Source: Bradyrhizobium zhanjiangense (GTDB lineage: Bacteria > Pseudomonadota > Alphaproteobacteria > Rhizobiales > Xanthobacteraceae). From it: a DNA stretch of 64,000 nucleotides. Positions 53,190 to 61,182 of the stretch are shown here, in pieces. The stretch spans positions 6,779,001 through 6,843,000 of the forward strand of contig NZ_CP022221.1 in the NCBI RefSeq assembly GCF_004114935.1. Reading direction: 5' to 3'. The notes beneath the pieces were generated by a model, which saw only the letters and a program-made list of their open reading frames with translations, made no database searches and was not told where the DNA came from. The first letter of the stretch is position 1. Every line of letters begins with the position of its first letter. Position numbers and translations under genes: made by a program.

Positions 53190-55892
53190 CTACCCCGCCG
53201 CGCCCGCGAGCTTGGCCTGCTTCGCCGGCGCTTCCGTCGTCGCGATCAGCCGCTTCAGTTCGGGGATGCAGGAGCCGCAATTGGTGCCGGCCTTGAGCTT
53301 GGCGCCGATCTCGGCCGCGGTGCGTGCGCCAGCGGCGATGGTGTCGCAGATGGTGCCGCGGCCGACACCGAAGCAGGCGCAGACGATTGGCCCGGTCGAG
53401 GCCGTTCCCTCCGTCGACTTGCCTGACAGCAGCATGCGGCGCTGCTCGTCGGTGACGTGATCGGCCGCAAAGGCAGTTCTGATCACCTCCCAATCGCCGG
53501 CGTCATGCCCGGGGCCGACAAACAGACAGGCCTCGATGCGATCGCCCGCGAACGAGGCAGCGCGATAGATGCCGCCGCCGAAATCGCGATATTCGGCGAT
53601 GTCCTCGCCGGCAACGCCGTCGAGCCAAACCGGCCAGCGCGACAGATCCGCGTTGTCGGCGAACAGATAGCCGAAACCGCCGGCAACCGTGACGCGGGTC
53701 CACAACAGGTTCGGCGGCAGATCGAGCTGCTGTCGCGACAGCGCAAAACCGCGGAAGACGAATTCGTAAGGCGCGATCGCAGCCGGCGTCGCCTTGGACT
53801 CGGGCTGGCCCGAGAACGGATCGGTAAACGACTGCACCAGCGCGCCGACGCGGCCATGTGAGGCGTTCATCGCGCTCCAGTGGATTGGCGCGAACAGCGT
53901 GCCGCGCTGCTGGCGCTCGCTGACGACGACTTTCAGGATGCACTGGCCGTAATCGGTGGTGATGCGGGCGTAGCCGTCGTGAGCGACGCCGTATTTGCTG
54001 GCGTCATCGGGATGGATCTCGACGAAAGGCTCGGGCAGATGTGCGCCGAGCCGCTGGCTAAGGCCCGTGCGCGTCATGGTGTGCCACTGGTCGCGGATGC
54101 GTCCGGTATTGAGCCTGAGGGGGCGCGAGGCGCCGGTCTCGCTGCGCAACGACGGCACTTCCGGCGCGACGAAGCGGCCCCTGCCGTCATTGGTGAAGAA
54201 ATCGCCTTCCGCAAAGAAGCGCGCGCGGGGCGCCTCGCCTTGGCGCGCCGGCCACTGCACCGGCTTGAGCGCATCGAAGGCTTCGTTCGACAGCGAGGTC
54301 AGCGCGCCGATGTCGAAATCGCGGCTGCCATCGTTCTCGAAGGCCGAGAGCGCGGCATGCTCGCGGAAGATGTCGGCGGCGGATTTGTAGTTGAAACTGT
54401 CGCCGAAGCCGAGCCGCTTGGCGGTCTCGCTCAGGATCCACCAGTCGGGGCGCGCCTCGCCCGGCGCCGGCAGGAACGAGCGCTGGCGCGAGATGCGGCG
54501 TTCGGAGTTTGTCACCGTGCCCGACTTCTCGCCCCAGGCGAGCGCCGGCAGCAGCACATGCGGCCCGGCCGCGACCGTGTCGTTGGAGAGCACGTTCTCG
54601 GAGACGACGAACAGTTCGAGCTTCTTCAGCGCCTCGCGCACCAAGTCGGCATCGGGCAGCGACACCGCCGGGTTGGTCCCCATCACCCAGAGCGCTTTGA
54701 CCTCACCGCGGTTGATCGCCTCGAACAACTGCACCGCCTTCAGCCCTTCATGGGTGGCAATGCGCGGCGCCTTCCAGAACCGCCTGACACGATCGATGTC
54801 GGGCGGCGTAAAACCCATGTGAGCGGCGAGCATGTTGGCGAGGCCGCCGACCTCGCGGCCGCCCATCGCGTTGGGCTGGCCCGTGAGCGAGAACGGCGAG
54901 GCACCAGGCTTGCCGATGCGGCCCGTAGCAAGATGGCAGTTCAGGATCGCGTTGACCTTGTCGGTGCCCTGCGCCGACTGGTTGACGCCCTGCGAATAGA
55001 GCGTGACGACGCGCGGCGTGTCGCGGAACATCTGGAAGAAGGTCGCAACGTCCTGCTCGGACAGTCCCGTGGCGAGAGCGGTCGCGGTGACGCTGCCGGC
55101 AATGTTGCGCGCGCGAGCCAGCGCGTCATCGAAGCCCGACGTGTTGTCCGCGATGTAGTTCTGATCGAGCGCGCCGTTGTCGGCGAGGTGGACGAACAGG
55201 CCGGAGAACAGCGCGGTGTCGGTGCCTGGCTTGAGGCCAAGGAACAGATCGACGTCATCCGCGGTGTCGGTGCGGCGCGGATCGATCACGATCATGCGTG
55301 CACCTCGTTCCTGCCGGTTCTTCAGCATACGCTGGAACAGAATGGGGTGGCACCAGGCCGCATTCGAGCCGACGAAGACCAGCAGATCTGCCTGGTCGAG
55401 ATCCTCATAGCAGCCGGGCACGGTGTCGGCGCCGAAGGCGCGGCGGTGGCCGGCGACCGAGGACGACATGCAGAGTCGTGAATTGGTGTCGACATTGGCA
55501 GTGCCGACAAAGCCCTTCATCAGCTTGTTGGCGACGTAATAATCCTCGGTCAGCAGCTGGCCGGAGAGATAGAACGCAACCGCGTCGGCGCCGTCGCGTG
55601 CCACGATATGCTGCATGCGATGCGCGACATGATCGAGCGCATCGCTCCAGGCGACACGCTCCAGCACGCCCTTGCAGCGGATCATCGGATAGAGCAGACG
55701 GCCTTCGAGCCCGACGGTCTCGCCGAGCGCGGAGCCTTTCGAGCACAGCCGGCCGAAATTGGCGGGATGCTCAGGGTCGCCGGCGATCGCTGCACCACCC
55801 TTGCTGTCGGGTGTCGCCAGCACGCCGCAGCCAACGCCGCAATAGGGACAGGTCGTCTTGGTGGCGCGGAGCGTGGGGTCGATCGCCGTCAT
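53190..55892 (-). CDS. nasC: Assimilatory nitrate reductase, catalytic subunit
   Basis: A 900-residue cytoplasmic molybdopterin enzyme reducing nitrate to nitrite. The N-terminal [4Fe-4S] cluster cysteines are C15, C18, C22 and C50 (CPYCGVGC...GRLCSKG). Molybdopterin domains follow, including SNAAWCHPILFQRM and MIVIDPRRT. The C-terminus carries a BFD-like [2Fe-2S] domain with VCACFGVG and NCGSCIPEL, which would receive electrons from the adjacent flavoprotein. The ATG at 55892 is used; a TTG at 55910 would start inside flp. It is the last gene of narK-bjgb-flp-nasC, the order known for Bradyrhizobium. Confidence 0.95.
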   Translation of the reverse strand: MTAIDPTLRATKTTCPYCGVGCGVLATPDSKGGAAIAGDPEHPANFGRLCSKGSALGETVGLEGRLLYPMIRCKGVLERVAWSDALDHVAHRMQHIVARDGADAVAFYLSGQLLTEDYYVANKLMKGFVGTANVDTNSRLCMSSSVAGHRRAFGADTVPGCYEDLDQADLLVFVGSNAAWCHPILFQRMLKNRQERGARMIVIDPRRTDTADDVDLFLGLKPGTDTALFSGLFVHLADNGALDQNYIADNTSGFDDALARARNIAGSVTATALATGLSEQDVATFFQMFRDTPRVVTLYSQGVNQSAQGTDKVNAILNCHLATGRIGKPGASPFSLTGQPNAMGGREVGGLANMLAAHMGFTPPDIDRVRRFWKAPRIATHEGLKAVQLFEAINRGEVKALWVMGTNPAVSLPDADLVREALKKLELFVVSENVLSNDTVAAGPHVLLPALAWGEKSGTVTNSERRISRQRSFLPAPGEARPDWWILSETAKRLGFGDSFNYKSAADIFREHAALSAFENDGSRDFDIGALTSLSNEAFDALKPVQWPARQGEAPRARFFAEGDFFTNDGRGRFVAPEVPSLRSETGASRPLRLNTGRIRDQWHTMTRTGLSQRLGAHLPEPFVEIHPDDASKYGVAHDGYARITTDYGQCILKVVVSERQQRGTLFAPIHWSAMNASHGRVGALVQSFTDPFSGQPESKATPAAIAPYEFVFRGFALSRQQLDLPPNLLWTRVTVAGGFGYLFADNADLSRWPVWLDGVAGEDIAEYRDFGGGIYRAASFAGDRIEACLFVGPGHDAGDWEVIRTAFAADHVTDEQRRMLLSGKSTEGTASTGPIVCACFGVGRGTICDTIAAGARTAAEIGAKLKAGTNCGSCIPELKRLIATTEAPAKQAKLAGAAG

Positions 55893-55893
55893 A

Positions 55894-55919
55894 TCAAGCT
55901 GCCTTGTCAAGCTGCCTTG
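55894..55919 (-). repeat. 13-bp tandem duplication at the flp/nasC junction
   Basis: On the minus strand CAAGGCAGCTTGA occurs twice in direct succession. The first copy contains the last codons and stop of flp, and the second makes up the spacer before the nasC ATG. The duplication sets the intergenic distance and supplies an AAGG sequence upstream of the start. Confidence 0.92.
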
Positions 55920-57124
55920 GAGGGACGCGCCAGCGCGCGGCCGAACATCATGTCGGTGCGGATCGCCGCGACCTTGTCGCGATTGCGGATCAGCTCGAGG
56001 TACCAGAGCGCATCGAGGGTATCGCCGATCAGCACCGCGCCGGTGAGCCGGCCGTCGGCGATGACGAGCTTCTTGTAGGTGCCGCGCCTGCGGTCCGACA
56101 GCACGAGGCTCTCGCTGCCCTCCCCGCCCATGAAGTCACCGGCGGAGAACACGCTGACGCCGGAGACCTTGAGGTTGGTCGAGACCACGCTGCCCTGATA
56201 GGCGGCAGGACGGCCGGCCAGATGCCGCGCCAGCACCCGCGCCTGCTCATAGGCGGGCTCGACCAGGCCATAGCAGGTGCCGCGATGCTCGGCGCATTCG
56301 CCGAGCGCGAAGATGTCGGGCGAAGCCGTCTGCATCACGTCATTGACGACGACGCCGCGGTTGACCGCGATGCCTGCGTCCTTCGCAAGGGCGACGTTCG
56401 GCCTGATGCCGGCGGCGAAAATCACGGCGTCGGCCTCGATGCGGCTGCCGTCGGCAAGCTCGACGGCCTCGACGTGACCATCGCCATGGATGCGGGCGGT
56501 GGAGGCGTTGAGCAGGATGCGGATGCCCTTGCGCTCGACCAACATCTTGAGCAGGTCGGCCGCGGGCGCATCGAGCTGGCGCTCCATCAGCCGGTCCATC
56601 AGATGCAGCAGCGTCACGGGGGCACCGGCCTTGGCGAGGCCGTAGGCAGCCTCGAGTCCGAGCAGTCCGCCACCGATGACGACGACGCGCTTCTTCGCCG
56701 CAGCCAGCGTCAACAGCAGGTCGACGTCGCGCGTATCGCGAAAGGTATGCACGCCGGCAAGATCAGCGCCCGGCACGTTGAGCCGCAGCGGCGTCGATCC
56801 CGTGGCGAGCACCAGCTTGGAATATTCCATGCTCTCTTCGCCGGCGATCTTGAGCTCGCGGCGGCCGACATCGATCTCGGTGACGCGATAGCCGTAGCGC
56901 ACCGTGACGCCGCGATGACGCCACCAGTCCGCCGGCCTGAGCTCGATCTCGTGCGAGCCGGTCTCGCCGGCCAGCACGGAGGAGAGCAGCACGCGGTTGT
57001 AAGCGAGCCGCGGCTCTTCACCGATCACGGCAACCGCGTAGCGGCCGAGCGCGGTCTTGGCGAGCTCGTCGACCAGACGCGCGGCCGCCATACCGTTACC
57101 GACGATGACCAGCGGTTCACTCAC
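55907..57124 (-). CDS. flp: FAD/NAD(P)H oxidoreductase of the nitrate assimilation complex
   Basis: A 405-residue flavoprotein resembling the N-terminal part of the nitrite reductase large subunit NirB. The FAD motif is PLVIVGNGMAAARLVDELAK, the NAD motif RVVVIGGGLLGLEAAYGLAKAG, and the late FAD motif DIFALGECAEHRG. In Bradyrhizobium this protein is proposed to pass electrons from NAD(P)H to the nitrate reductase and to the haemoglobin Bjgb. The start is GTG with AGGAG upstream, 10 bp after bjgb. Confidence 0.92.
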   Translation of the reverse strand: MSEPLVIVGNGMAAARLVDELAKTALGRYAVAVIGEEPRLAYNRVLLSSVLAGETGSHEIELRPADWWRHRGVTVRYGYRVTEIDVGRRELKIAGEESMEYSKLVLATGSTPLRLNVPGADLAGVHTFRDTRDVDLLLTLAAAKKRVVVIGGGLLGLEAAYGLAKAGAPVTLLHLMDRLMERQLDAPAADLLKMLVERKGIRILLNASTARIHGDGHVEAVELADGSRIEADAVIFAAGIRPNVALAKDAGIAVNRGVVVNDVMQTASPDIFALGECAEHRGTCYGLVEPAYEQARVLARHLAGRPAAYQGSVVSTNLKVSGVSVFSAGDFMGGEGSESLVLSDRRRGTYKKLVIADGRLTGAVLIGDTLDALWYLELIRNRDKVAAIRTDMMFGRALARPSKAA

Positions 57125-57134
57125 GAGGCATCTC

Positions 57135-57563
57135 CTATTCAGCGGCCTGCGGCCGGGCGCCGTAGGCTTCGGACATCATGTAGCCGGACAGCACGCCATA
57201 GGCGTCGGTCCAGGCTTTTGCCAGTTCGGGCGTCCATGCTTGGCCAAGACCCTTCTCCAGAGTCCACAGCAGGGTCGCGCCGACCACGGGATAGTGCTCG
57301 GCCATCGCACCGTAAGCGACGTGACGCTTGGCGAGCGCGGAGGCCGCGGGAAGAATCGAGTCCAGGTTCGACAGGCCGCCGACGACGGCAGCGAGCATGC
57401 CCATCAGCTTCTTGCGCTGCTCGGTCATGTCCTCGGGAAACATCGCGCGCACGGACGGCGCCACCTCGAACAGACGATCGTAGAACAGCACCGCGGCCTG
57501 CTCCGACATCGGCGCGACCTTGGCGAAGCTCTGTTGGATGAGAGTGATCTGTTCGGGCGTCAT
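57135..57563 (-). CDS. bjgb: Single-domain haemoglobin
   Basis: A 142-residue globin of the flavohaemoglobin-like single-domain type with no reductase domain. The proximal histidine is in ALAKRHVAYGAMAEHYPVVG (F helix), with FYDRLFEVAPSVRAMFP and LWTLEKGLGQAWTPELAKAW typical of the family. Bjgb is linked in Bradyrhizobium to detoxifying nitric oxide formed during nitrate assimilation, with Flp as likely reductase. AGGAGAACCAC gives a strong ribosome-binding site. It lies between narK and flp. Confidence 0.93.
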   Translation of the reverse strand: MTPEQITLIQQSFAKVAPMSEQAAVLFYDRLFEVAPSVRAMFPEDMTEQRKKLMGMLAAVVGGLSNLDSILPAASALAKRHVAYGAMAEHYPVVGATLLWTLEKGLGQAWTPELAKAWTDAYGVLSGYMMSEAYGARPQAAE

Positions 57564-57643
57564 GTGGTTCTCCTGTCTGTTTCAGTTTGCCTTGGTGCGC
57601 GCCGTTGCGAACAAGGTTCATGGGTCAAACGTCATCAGAGAGT

Positions 57644-57667
57644 CTTCTCCCCGCGTACGGGGAGAAG
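57644..57667. repeat. Perfect hairpin between narK and bjgb
   Basis: CTTCTCCCCG-CGTA-CGGGGAGAAG, a 10-bp perfect stem with a 4-base loop, lies 19 bp after the narK stop. It is not followed by a T run. It could stabilise or attenuate the transcript between the transporter and the haemoglobin genes, or be a reduced repeat. Confidence 0.75.
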
Positions 57668-57685
57668 CGAGTTTCATACCAAGTG

Positions 57686-59077
57686 TCACACTCTTGCTTC
57701 GGCGAGGCTTGGTGCGCCTTCGGTCTGCGGGCCGCGACGCAGGTAGAACCACCAGGTCAGGGCGAGACAGGAGCCGTAGAAGGCGAGGTAGATCGCGAGC
57801 GCGAGCTGCGGCCCGCCGGTCATGGCGATCGACTTGCCGAAACCGCTCGGGATCAGATAGCCGCCGACGGCGCCGATCGCGCCGATGAAGCCGACCGCCG
57901 CGCCGCTCTCGATGCTCGCGGTCTTCAGGGCAGCCGCACGCGCGACATCGCCCTTACCGCGCACCTTGAACAGGTTCTCCTCGCGGAAGATCGAGGGGAT
58001 CATCCGATAGGTCGAGCCGTTGCCGATGCCGGTCGTGACGAACAGGATCAGGAACATCGACAGGAAGCCGATGAAATCCTTCTGGCCGACGAAATAGAGC
58101 ACGCCGATCGTCGCCGCCGCCATCGCAATGAAGTTCCACAAGGTGATGATCGAGCCGCCGAGCTTGTCGGCAAGCCAGCCGCCGAGCGGACGCGACAGCG
58201 AGCCGACCAGCGGGCCCAGGAAGGCGATCGAGATCGTCACGGTGGGGAACTGCGTCTTGATCAGCAGCGGGAACGCCGCGGAGTAGCCGATGAAGGACCC
58301 GAACGTGCCGATATAGAGATACGCCATGATCCAGGTGTGCTTGCGCTTGACGATCGCGAGCTGGTTCTTCACCGAAGACTTGGCCGTGGTGAGGTTGTTC
58401 ATGAAAAACACCGCACCGAACACGGCGACCGCGATCGGCAGCACCCACATCAGGCCGGCATTCTGGAGGAAGATGCCGTCGACGGGCGTTGCCTGGAACA
58501 GGTTGAAGACGGCGAGCGTCATCAGGATCGGGGTCAGGAGCTGCACGCTGGAAACGCCGATATTGCCGCCGGCCGCGTTGAGACCGAGCGCCCATCCCTT
58601 CATCCGGTCGGGAAAGAAGAAGGAGATGTTGGTCATGCTGGAGGCGAAATTGCCGCCGCCGAGACCCGCGGTCGACGCGATCAGCAGCATCAGCCAGAAC
58701 GGCGTGTCGGGCTGGCTCACGAAATAAGCAAGCGACAAGGTCGGAATGAACAGGATCGCCGCGCTGAAGATGGTCCAGTTGCGGCCGCCGAAGGTCGTCA
58801 CTGCAAAGGTATAGGGAAAGCGCATCAGGGCGCCGATCAGGCCCGGCACGGCGACGAGCTGGAACAGCTGGTCGGTGGTGTAGTGGAAACCGGCCTGCGG
58901 CAGCTTCGTGGTGACGATGCTCCAGATCAGCCAGACCGAGAAGCCGATATGTTCGGCTACGATCGACCAGATCAGGTTGCGCCGCGCGATCGTCTTGCCA
59001 GTCGCATTCCAGAACGCCTCATCTTCGGGGCGCCAGTCTGAAATCCAGCTGGAGTTCAGAGTCGGATTCTTCGTCAT
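57686..59077 (-). CDS. narK: Nitrate/nitrite transporter (MFS, NNP family)
   Basis: A 463-residue protein with about twelve membrane helices. The nitrate signature of the NNP family is visible as TAGLGGGNFASSMTNISFFFP in helix 5 and again near the second half as VTTGIGNGSTYRMIPSIF. It is likely to import nitrate and/or export nitrite. AAGGG lies 7 bases before the ATG. It is the first gene of the narK-bjgb-flp-nasC operon and has its own sigma-54-type promoter about 150 bp upstream. Confidence 0.93.
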   Translation of the reverse strand: MTKNPTLNSSWISDWRPEDEAFWNATGKTIARRNLIWSIVAEHIGFSVWLIWSIVTTKLPQAGFHYTTDQLFQLVAVPGLIGALMRFPYTFAVTTFGGRNWTIFSAAILFIPTLSLAYFVSQPDTPFWLMLLIASTAGLGGGNFASSMTNISFFFPDRMKGWALGLNAAGGNIGVSSVQLLTPILMTLAVFNLFQATPVDGIFLQNAGLMWVLPIAVAVFGAVFFMNNLTTAKSSVKNQLAIVKRKHTWIMAYLYIGTFGSFIGYSAAFPLLIKTQFPTVTISIAFLGPLVGSLSRPLGGWLADKLGGSIITLWNFIAMAAATIGVLYFVGQKDFIGFLSMFLILFVTTGIGNGSTYRMIPSIFREENLFKVRGKGDVARAAALKTASIESGAAVGFIGAIGAVGGYLIPSGFGKSIAMTGGPQLALAIYLAFYGSCLALTWWFYLRRGPQTEGAPSLAEARV

Positions 59078-59102
59078 TGAGTATCCCTTCTAAGCTCACC
59101 GC

Positions 59103-59115
59103 TGCGTCGTTGCAG
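59103..59115 (-). promoter_or_regulatory. Leader hairpin near narK start, shared with nrtA leader
   Basis: The transcript reads CUGC-AACGAC-GCAG, a 4-bp stem with a hexaloop having A at position 1 and G at position 4. The 13-base sequence CTGCAACGACGCA is identical in the nrtA leader (62519-62531). It ends 25 bases before the narK ATG. Confidence 0.5.
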
Positions 59116-59196
59116 GCTCAGCCTCCGGGCCACGGAGGCGCGCTCCGAGGCTTCACCCCGGTGGCGAGTTCACGATGCTGATTGATGATGTTGAGG

Positions 59197-59214
59197 GACG
59201 TCGTCGTTGGCGTC
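59197..59214 (-). promoter_or_regulatory. 5' leader hairpin of the narK transcript (candidate ANTAR/NasT target)
   Basis: The transcript reads GACGCC-AACGAC-GACGUC: a six-pair stem with one C-A mismatch next to the loop-closing pair, and an AnnGnn hexaloop. It starts 15 bases after the G of the -12 element, i.e. within a few bases of the expected transcript start. The nrtA leader has the same stem at the same place. Confidence 0.5.
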
Positions 59215-59227
59215 GCTCAAAGACACT

Positions 59228-59242
59228 TCAATTTCCGTGCCA
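59228..59242 (-). promoter_or_regulatory. Sigma-54-type promoter of narK
   Basis: On the minus strand TGGCAC-GGAAA-TTGA has the correct -24/-12 spacing. The -24 element is perfect; the -12 element has GA in place of the usual GC. The nrtA promoter has the same variant. The 340-bp gap 59078-59417 also holds the leader hairpins and the upstream palindrome; no gene is seen in it. Confidence 0.55.
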
Positions 59243-59335
59243 GTTGCGCGCACGCTGGAAATACAGGGATTTCAGCACGTTATTCGTATTGCCCGAATTT
59301 CTTGCAGGGCTTTTTCGCACGCTAAATTTGCGATT

Positions 59336-59370
59336 CGCTCAATCCTTGTGCGGCGCACAAGGATTGAGCG
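59336..59370. promoter_or_regulatory. 35-bp perfect palindrome upstream of narK (NtrC-like enhancer)
   Basis: Arms of 17 bp (CGCTCAATCCTTGTGCG and its inverse) around a single central base. It contains two overlapping NtrC-like sites, GCTC-N7-GTGC (59337-59351) and GCAC-N7-GAGC (59355-59369), each with one perfect half. The centre (59353) is 112 bp from the GG of the narK -24 element. Its left arm and core are nearly identical to the nrtA enhancer. Confidence 0.65.
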
Positions 59371-59417
59371 GGATGTCGATTATTTAGGCGCAGACGTTTC
59401 GCGCATTAACCTTTGGT

Positions 59418-60212
59418 TTACGCCGCTTCTACGAAGCGATGACGCTCGTAGAGGAATTCGAGCACGCGCTGCCGGCACTTCAAGTAAGTGGCGCTGGTCG
59501 CAAGCTCGAGCCGCTTGCGCGGGCGCGCCAGCGGCACCTCCAGCACCTCGCCGATGCGCGCGGAGGGCCCGTTGGTCATCATCACGATGCGGTCGGACAA
59601 GAGCACGGCCTCGTCGACGTCGTGAGTGATCATCAAAATGGTGTTGCCGAGCTTCTGATGCAGCGCCATCACGGAGTCCTGGAGATGCGCTCGGGTCAGC
59701 GCGTCGAGCGCGCCGAACGGCTCATCCAGCAGCAGCACCTTCGGCTCCATCGCCAGCGCCCGCGCGATGCCGACGCGCTGCTTCATGCCGCCGGAGATTT
59801 CGGAAGGACGCTTGTCCCTGGCGTGGGCCATCTGCACGAGATTGAGATTGTGCATCACCCAGGCGTCGCGTTCGGCGCGGGACTTGGTCCTGGCAAAGAC
59901 CTTGTCGACGCCGAGCCTGACGTTCTCGTATACGGTCAGCCACGGCAGCAGGCTATGGTTCTGGAACACGACCGCGCGATCGGGTCCCGGCGAGTTGACC
60001 TCGCGGTTCTCCAGCAGCACGCCGCCGATGGTGGCATTGGTCAGGCCTGCGATGATGTTGAGCAGGGTCGACTTGCCGCAGCCGGAATGGCCGATGATCG
60101 AGACGTATTCGCCTTTCTCGATCGTGAGATTGATGTCCTTCAGCACCTCCGTGGTGGCGGCGCCGCGGGTGAAGACCTTGTCGATGTGGTCGAGCTTCAG
60201 ATAGGCGGTCAT
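59418..60212 (-). CDS. nrtC: Nitrate ABC transporter ATP-binding protein
   Basis: A 264-residue ATPase. Walker A is IGHSGCGKSTLLNI, the signature ISGGMKQRVGIARAL, Walker B KVLLLDEPFGALD, and the switch histidine is in LMITHDVDEAVLL. It corresponds to NrtD-type ATPases and lacks the regulatory binding-protein-like domain of cyanobacterial NrtC. GAGGAGG lies upstream, 13 bp after nrtB. It powers nitrate import with NrtA and NrtB. Confidence 0.93.
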   Translation of the reverse strand: MTAYLKLDHIDKVFTRGAATTEVLKDINLTIEKGEYVSIIGHSGCGKSTLLNIIAGLTNATIGGVLLENREVNSPGPDRAVVFQNHSLLPWLTVYENVRLGVDKVFARTKSRAERDAWVMHNLNLVQMAHARDKRPSEISGGMKQRVGIARALAMEPKVLLLDEPFGALDALTRAHLQDSVMALHQKLGNTILMITHDVDEAVLLSDRIVMMTNGPSARIGEVLEVPLARPRKRLELATSATYLKCRQRVLEFLYERHRFVEAA

Positions 60213-60225
60213 GTGCCCCCTCCTC

Positions 60226-61122
60226 TCAATTCTGCGCGGTGCCGCGGGTGACGAACTTGCCGAGGCCCGCGATCAGGCGGTCCAGCACGAAGCCGACGAT
60301 GCCGACATAGAACAGCGCCAGGATGATCTCGCTGATATGCGAGGAGTTCCAGGCGTCCCAGATGAAGAAGCCGATACCGACGCCGCCGATCAGCATTTCG
60401 GCGGCGACGATCGCGAGCCACGACAGGCCGATGCCGATGCGCAGGCCGGTGAAGATGTAGGGCGCGGCCGCCGGGATCATGATCTTGGAGAAGAATTCGA
60501 GCGGATTGAGCTGCACCACCGCGGCGACGTTGCGATAGTCCTGCGGGATGTTGCGGATGCCGACCGCGGTGTTGATGATGATCGGCCAGATCGAGGTGAT
60601 GAAGATGACGAAGATCGCCGAGGGCTGGCCGTCGCGAAACGCTGCAAGCGAGAGCGGCAACCAGGCGAGCGGCGGAATGGTGCGCAGCACCTGGAACAGC
60701 GGGTCGAGCCCGCGCATCGCCCAGACCGACTGTCCGACCAGAACGCCGAGCGCGATGCCGGCGACGGCGGACAGCGAATAGCCGAACGCAACGCGCTGGA
60801 GACTGGCGGACAGATGCCAGAACAGACCCTTGTCGATGCCGCCATGATCGAAGAACGGATCGAGGATCAGCTCCTTTGTATCCTTGAACACCTTTGACGG
60901 CGGCGGCAGCGCCGAGCCGGCGCGGCGGCAGACCAGCTCCCACACCAGCGTCAGCAGCGCGATCACGACCAGCGGCGGGATCACGCGCACGGCCGTCTCC
61001 CGTGCCATGCGTGCGTAAGCTTCGGTGCGCGGGGGACGCTTTGGCATCATTGCGACGACGGGCGCGGCGGTGACCGCAGGCGTCGCGGTTTCAATCTCAA
61101 TCTTGGCGGCAGACATATTCAT
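60226..61122 (-). CDS. nrtB: Nitrate ABC transporter permease
   Basis: A 298-residue inner-membrane permease with about six helices and the EAA loop YRNVAAVVQLNPLEFFSKIMIPAAAPYIFTGLRIG. A 50-residue Ala/Val-rich cytoplasmic N-terminus precedes the first helix, as in nitrate permeases. GGAGAGAG precedes the ATG, 60 bp after nrtA. Confidence 0.94.
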   Translation of the reverse strand: MNMSAAKIEIETATPAVTAAPVVAMMPKRPPRTEAYARMARETAVRVIPPLVVIALLTLVWELVCRRAGSALPPPSKVFKDTKELILDPFFDHGGIDKGLFWHLSASLQRVAFGYSLSAVAGIALGVLVGQSVWAMRGLDPLFQVLRTIPPLAWLPLSLAAFRDGQPSAIFVIFITSIWPIIINTAVGIRNIPQDYRNVAAVVQLNPLEFFSKIMIPAAAPYIFTGLRIGIGLSWLAIVAAEMLIGGVGIGFFIWDAWNSSHISEIILALFYVGIVGFVLDRLIAGLGKFVTRGTAQN

Positions 61123-61182
61123 TGCAATCTCTCTCCGGCTTCAAAAGACGATGCGGCCGCCCGAAGGCGGCCGCTGGCTCCA

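Noticed and set aside
53880..57541. Very long plus-strand open frames opposite nasC and flp
   Set aside because: No family pattern is recognisable; they lie fully antisense to well-supported genes and reflect high GC at third positions.
59336..59370. Reading the 35-bp palindrome as an intrinsic terminator of nrtC
   Set aside because: It begins about 50 bp before the end of the preceding gene's downstream gap but has no T run on either strand, and its spacing to the narK promoter matches the nrtA case, so an enhancer is more likely.
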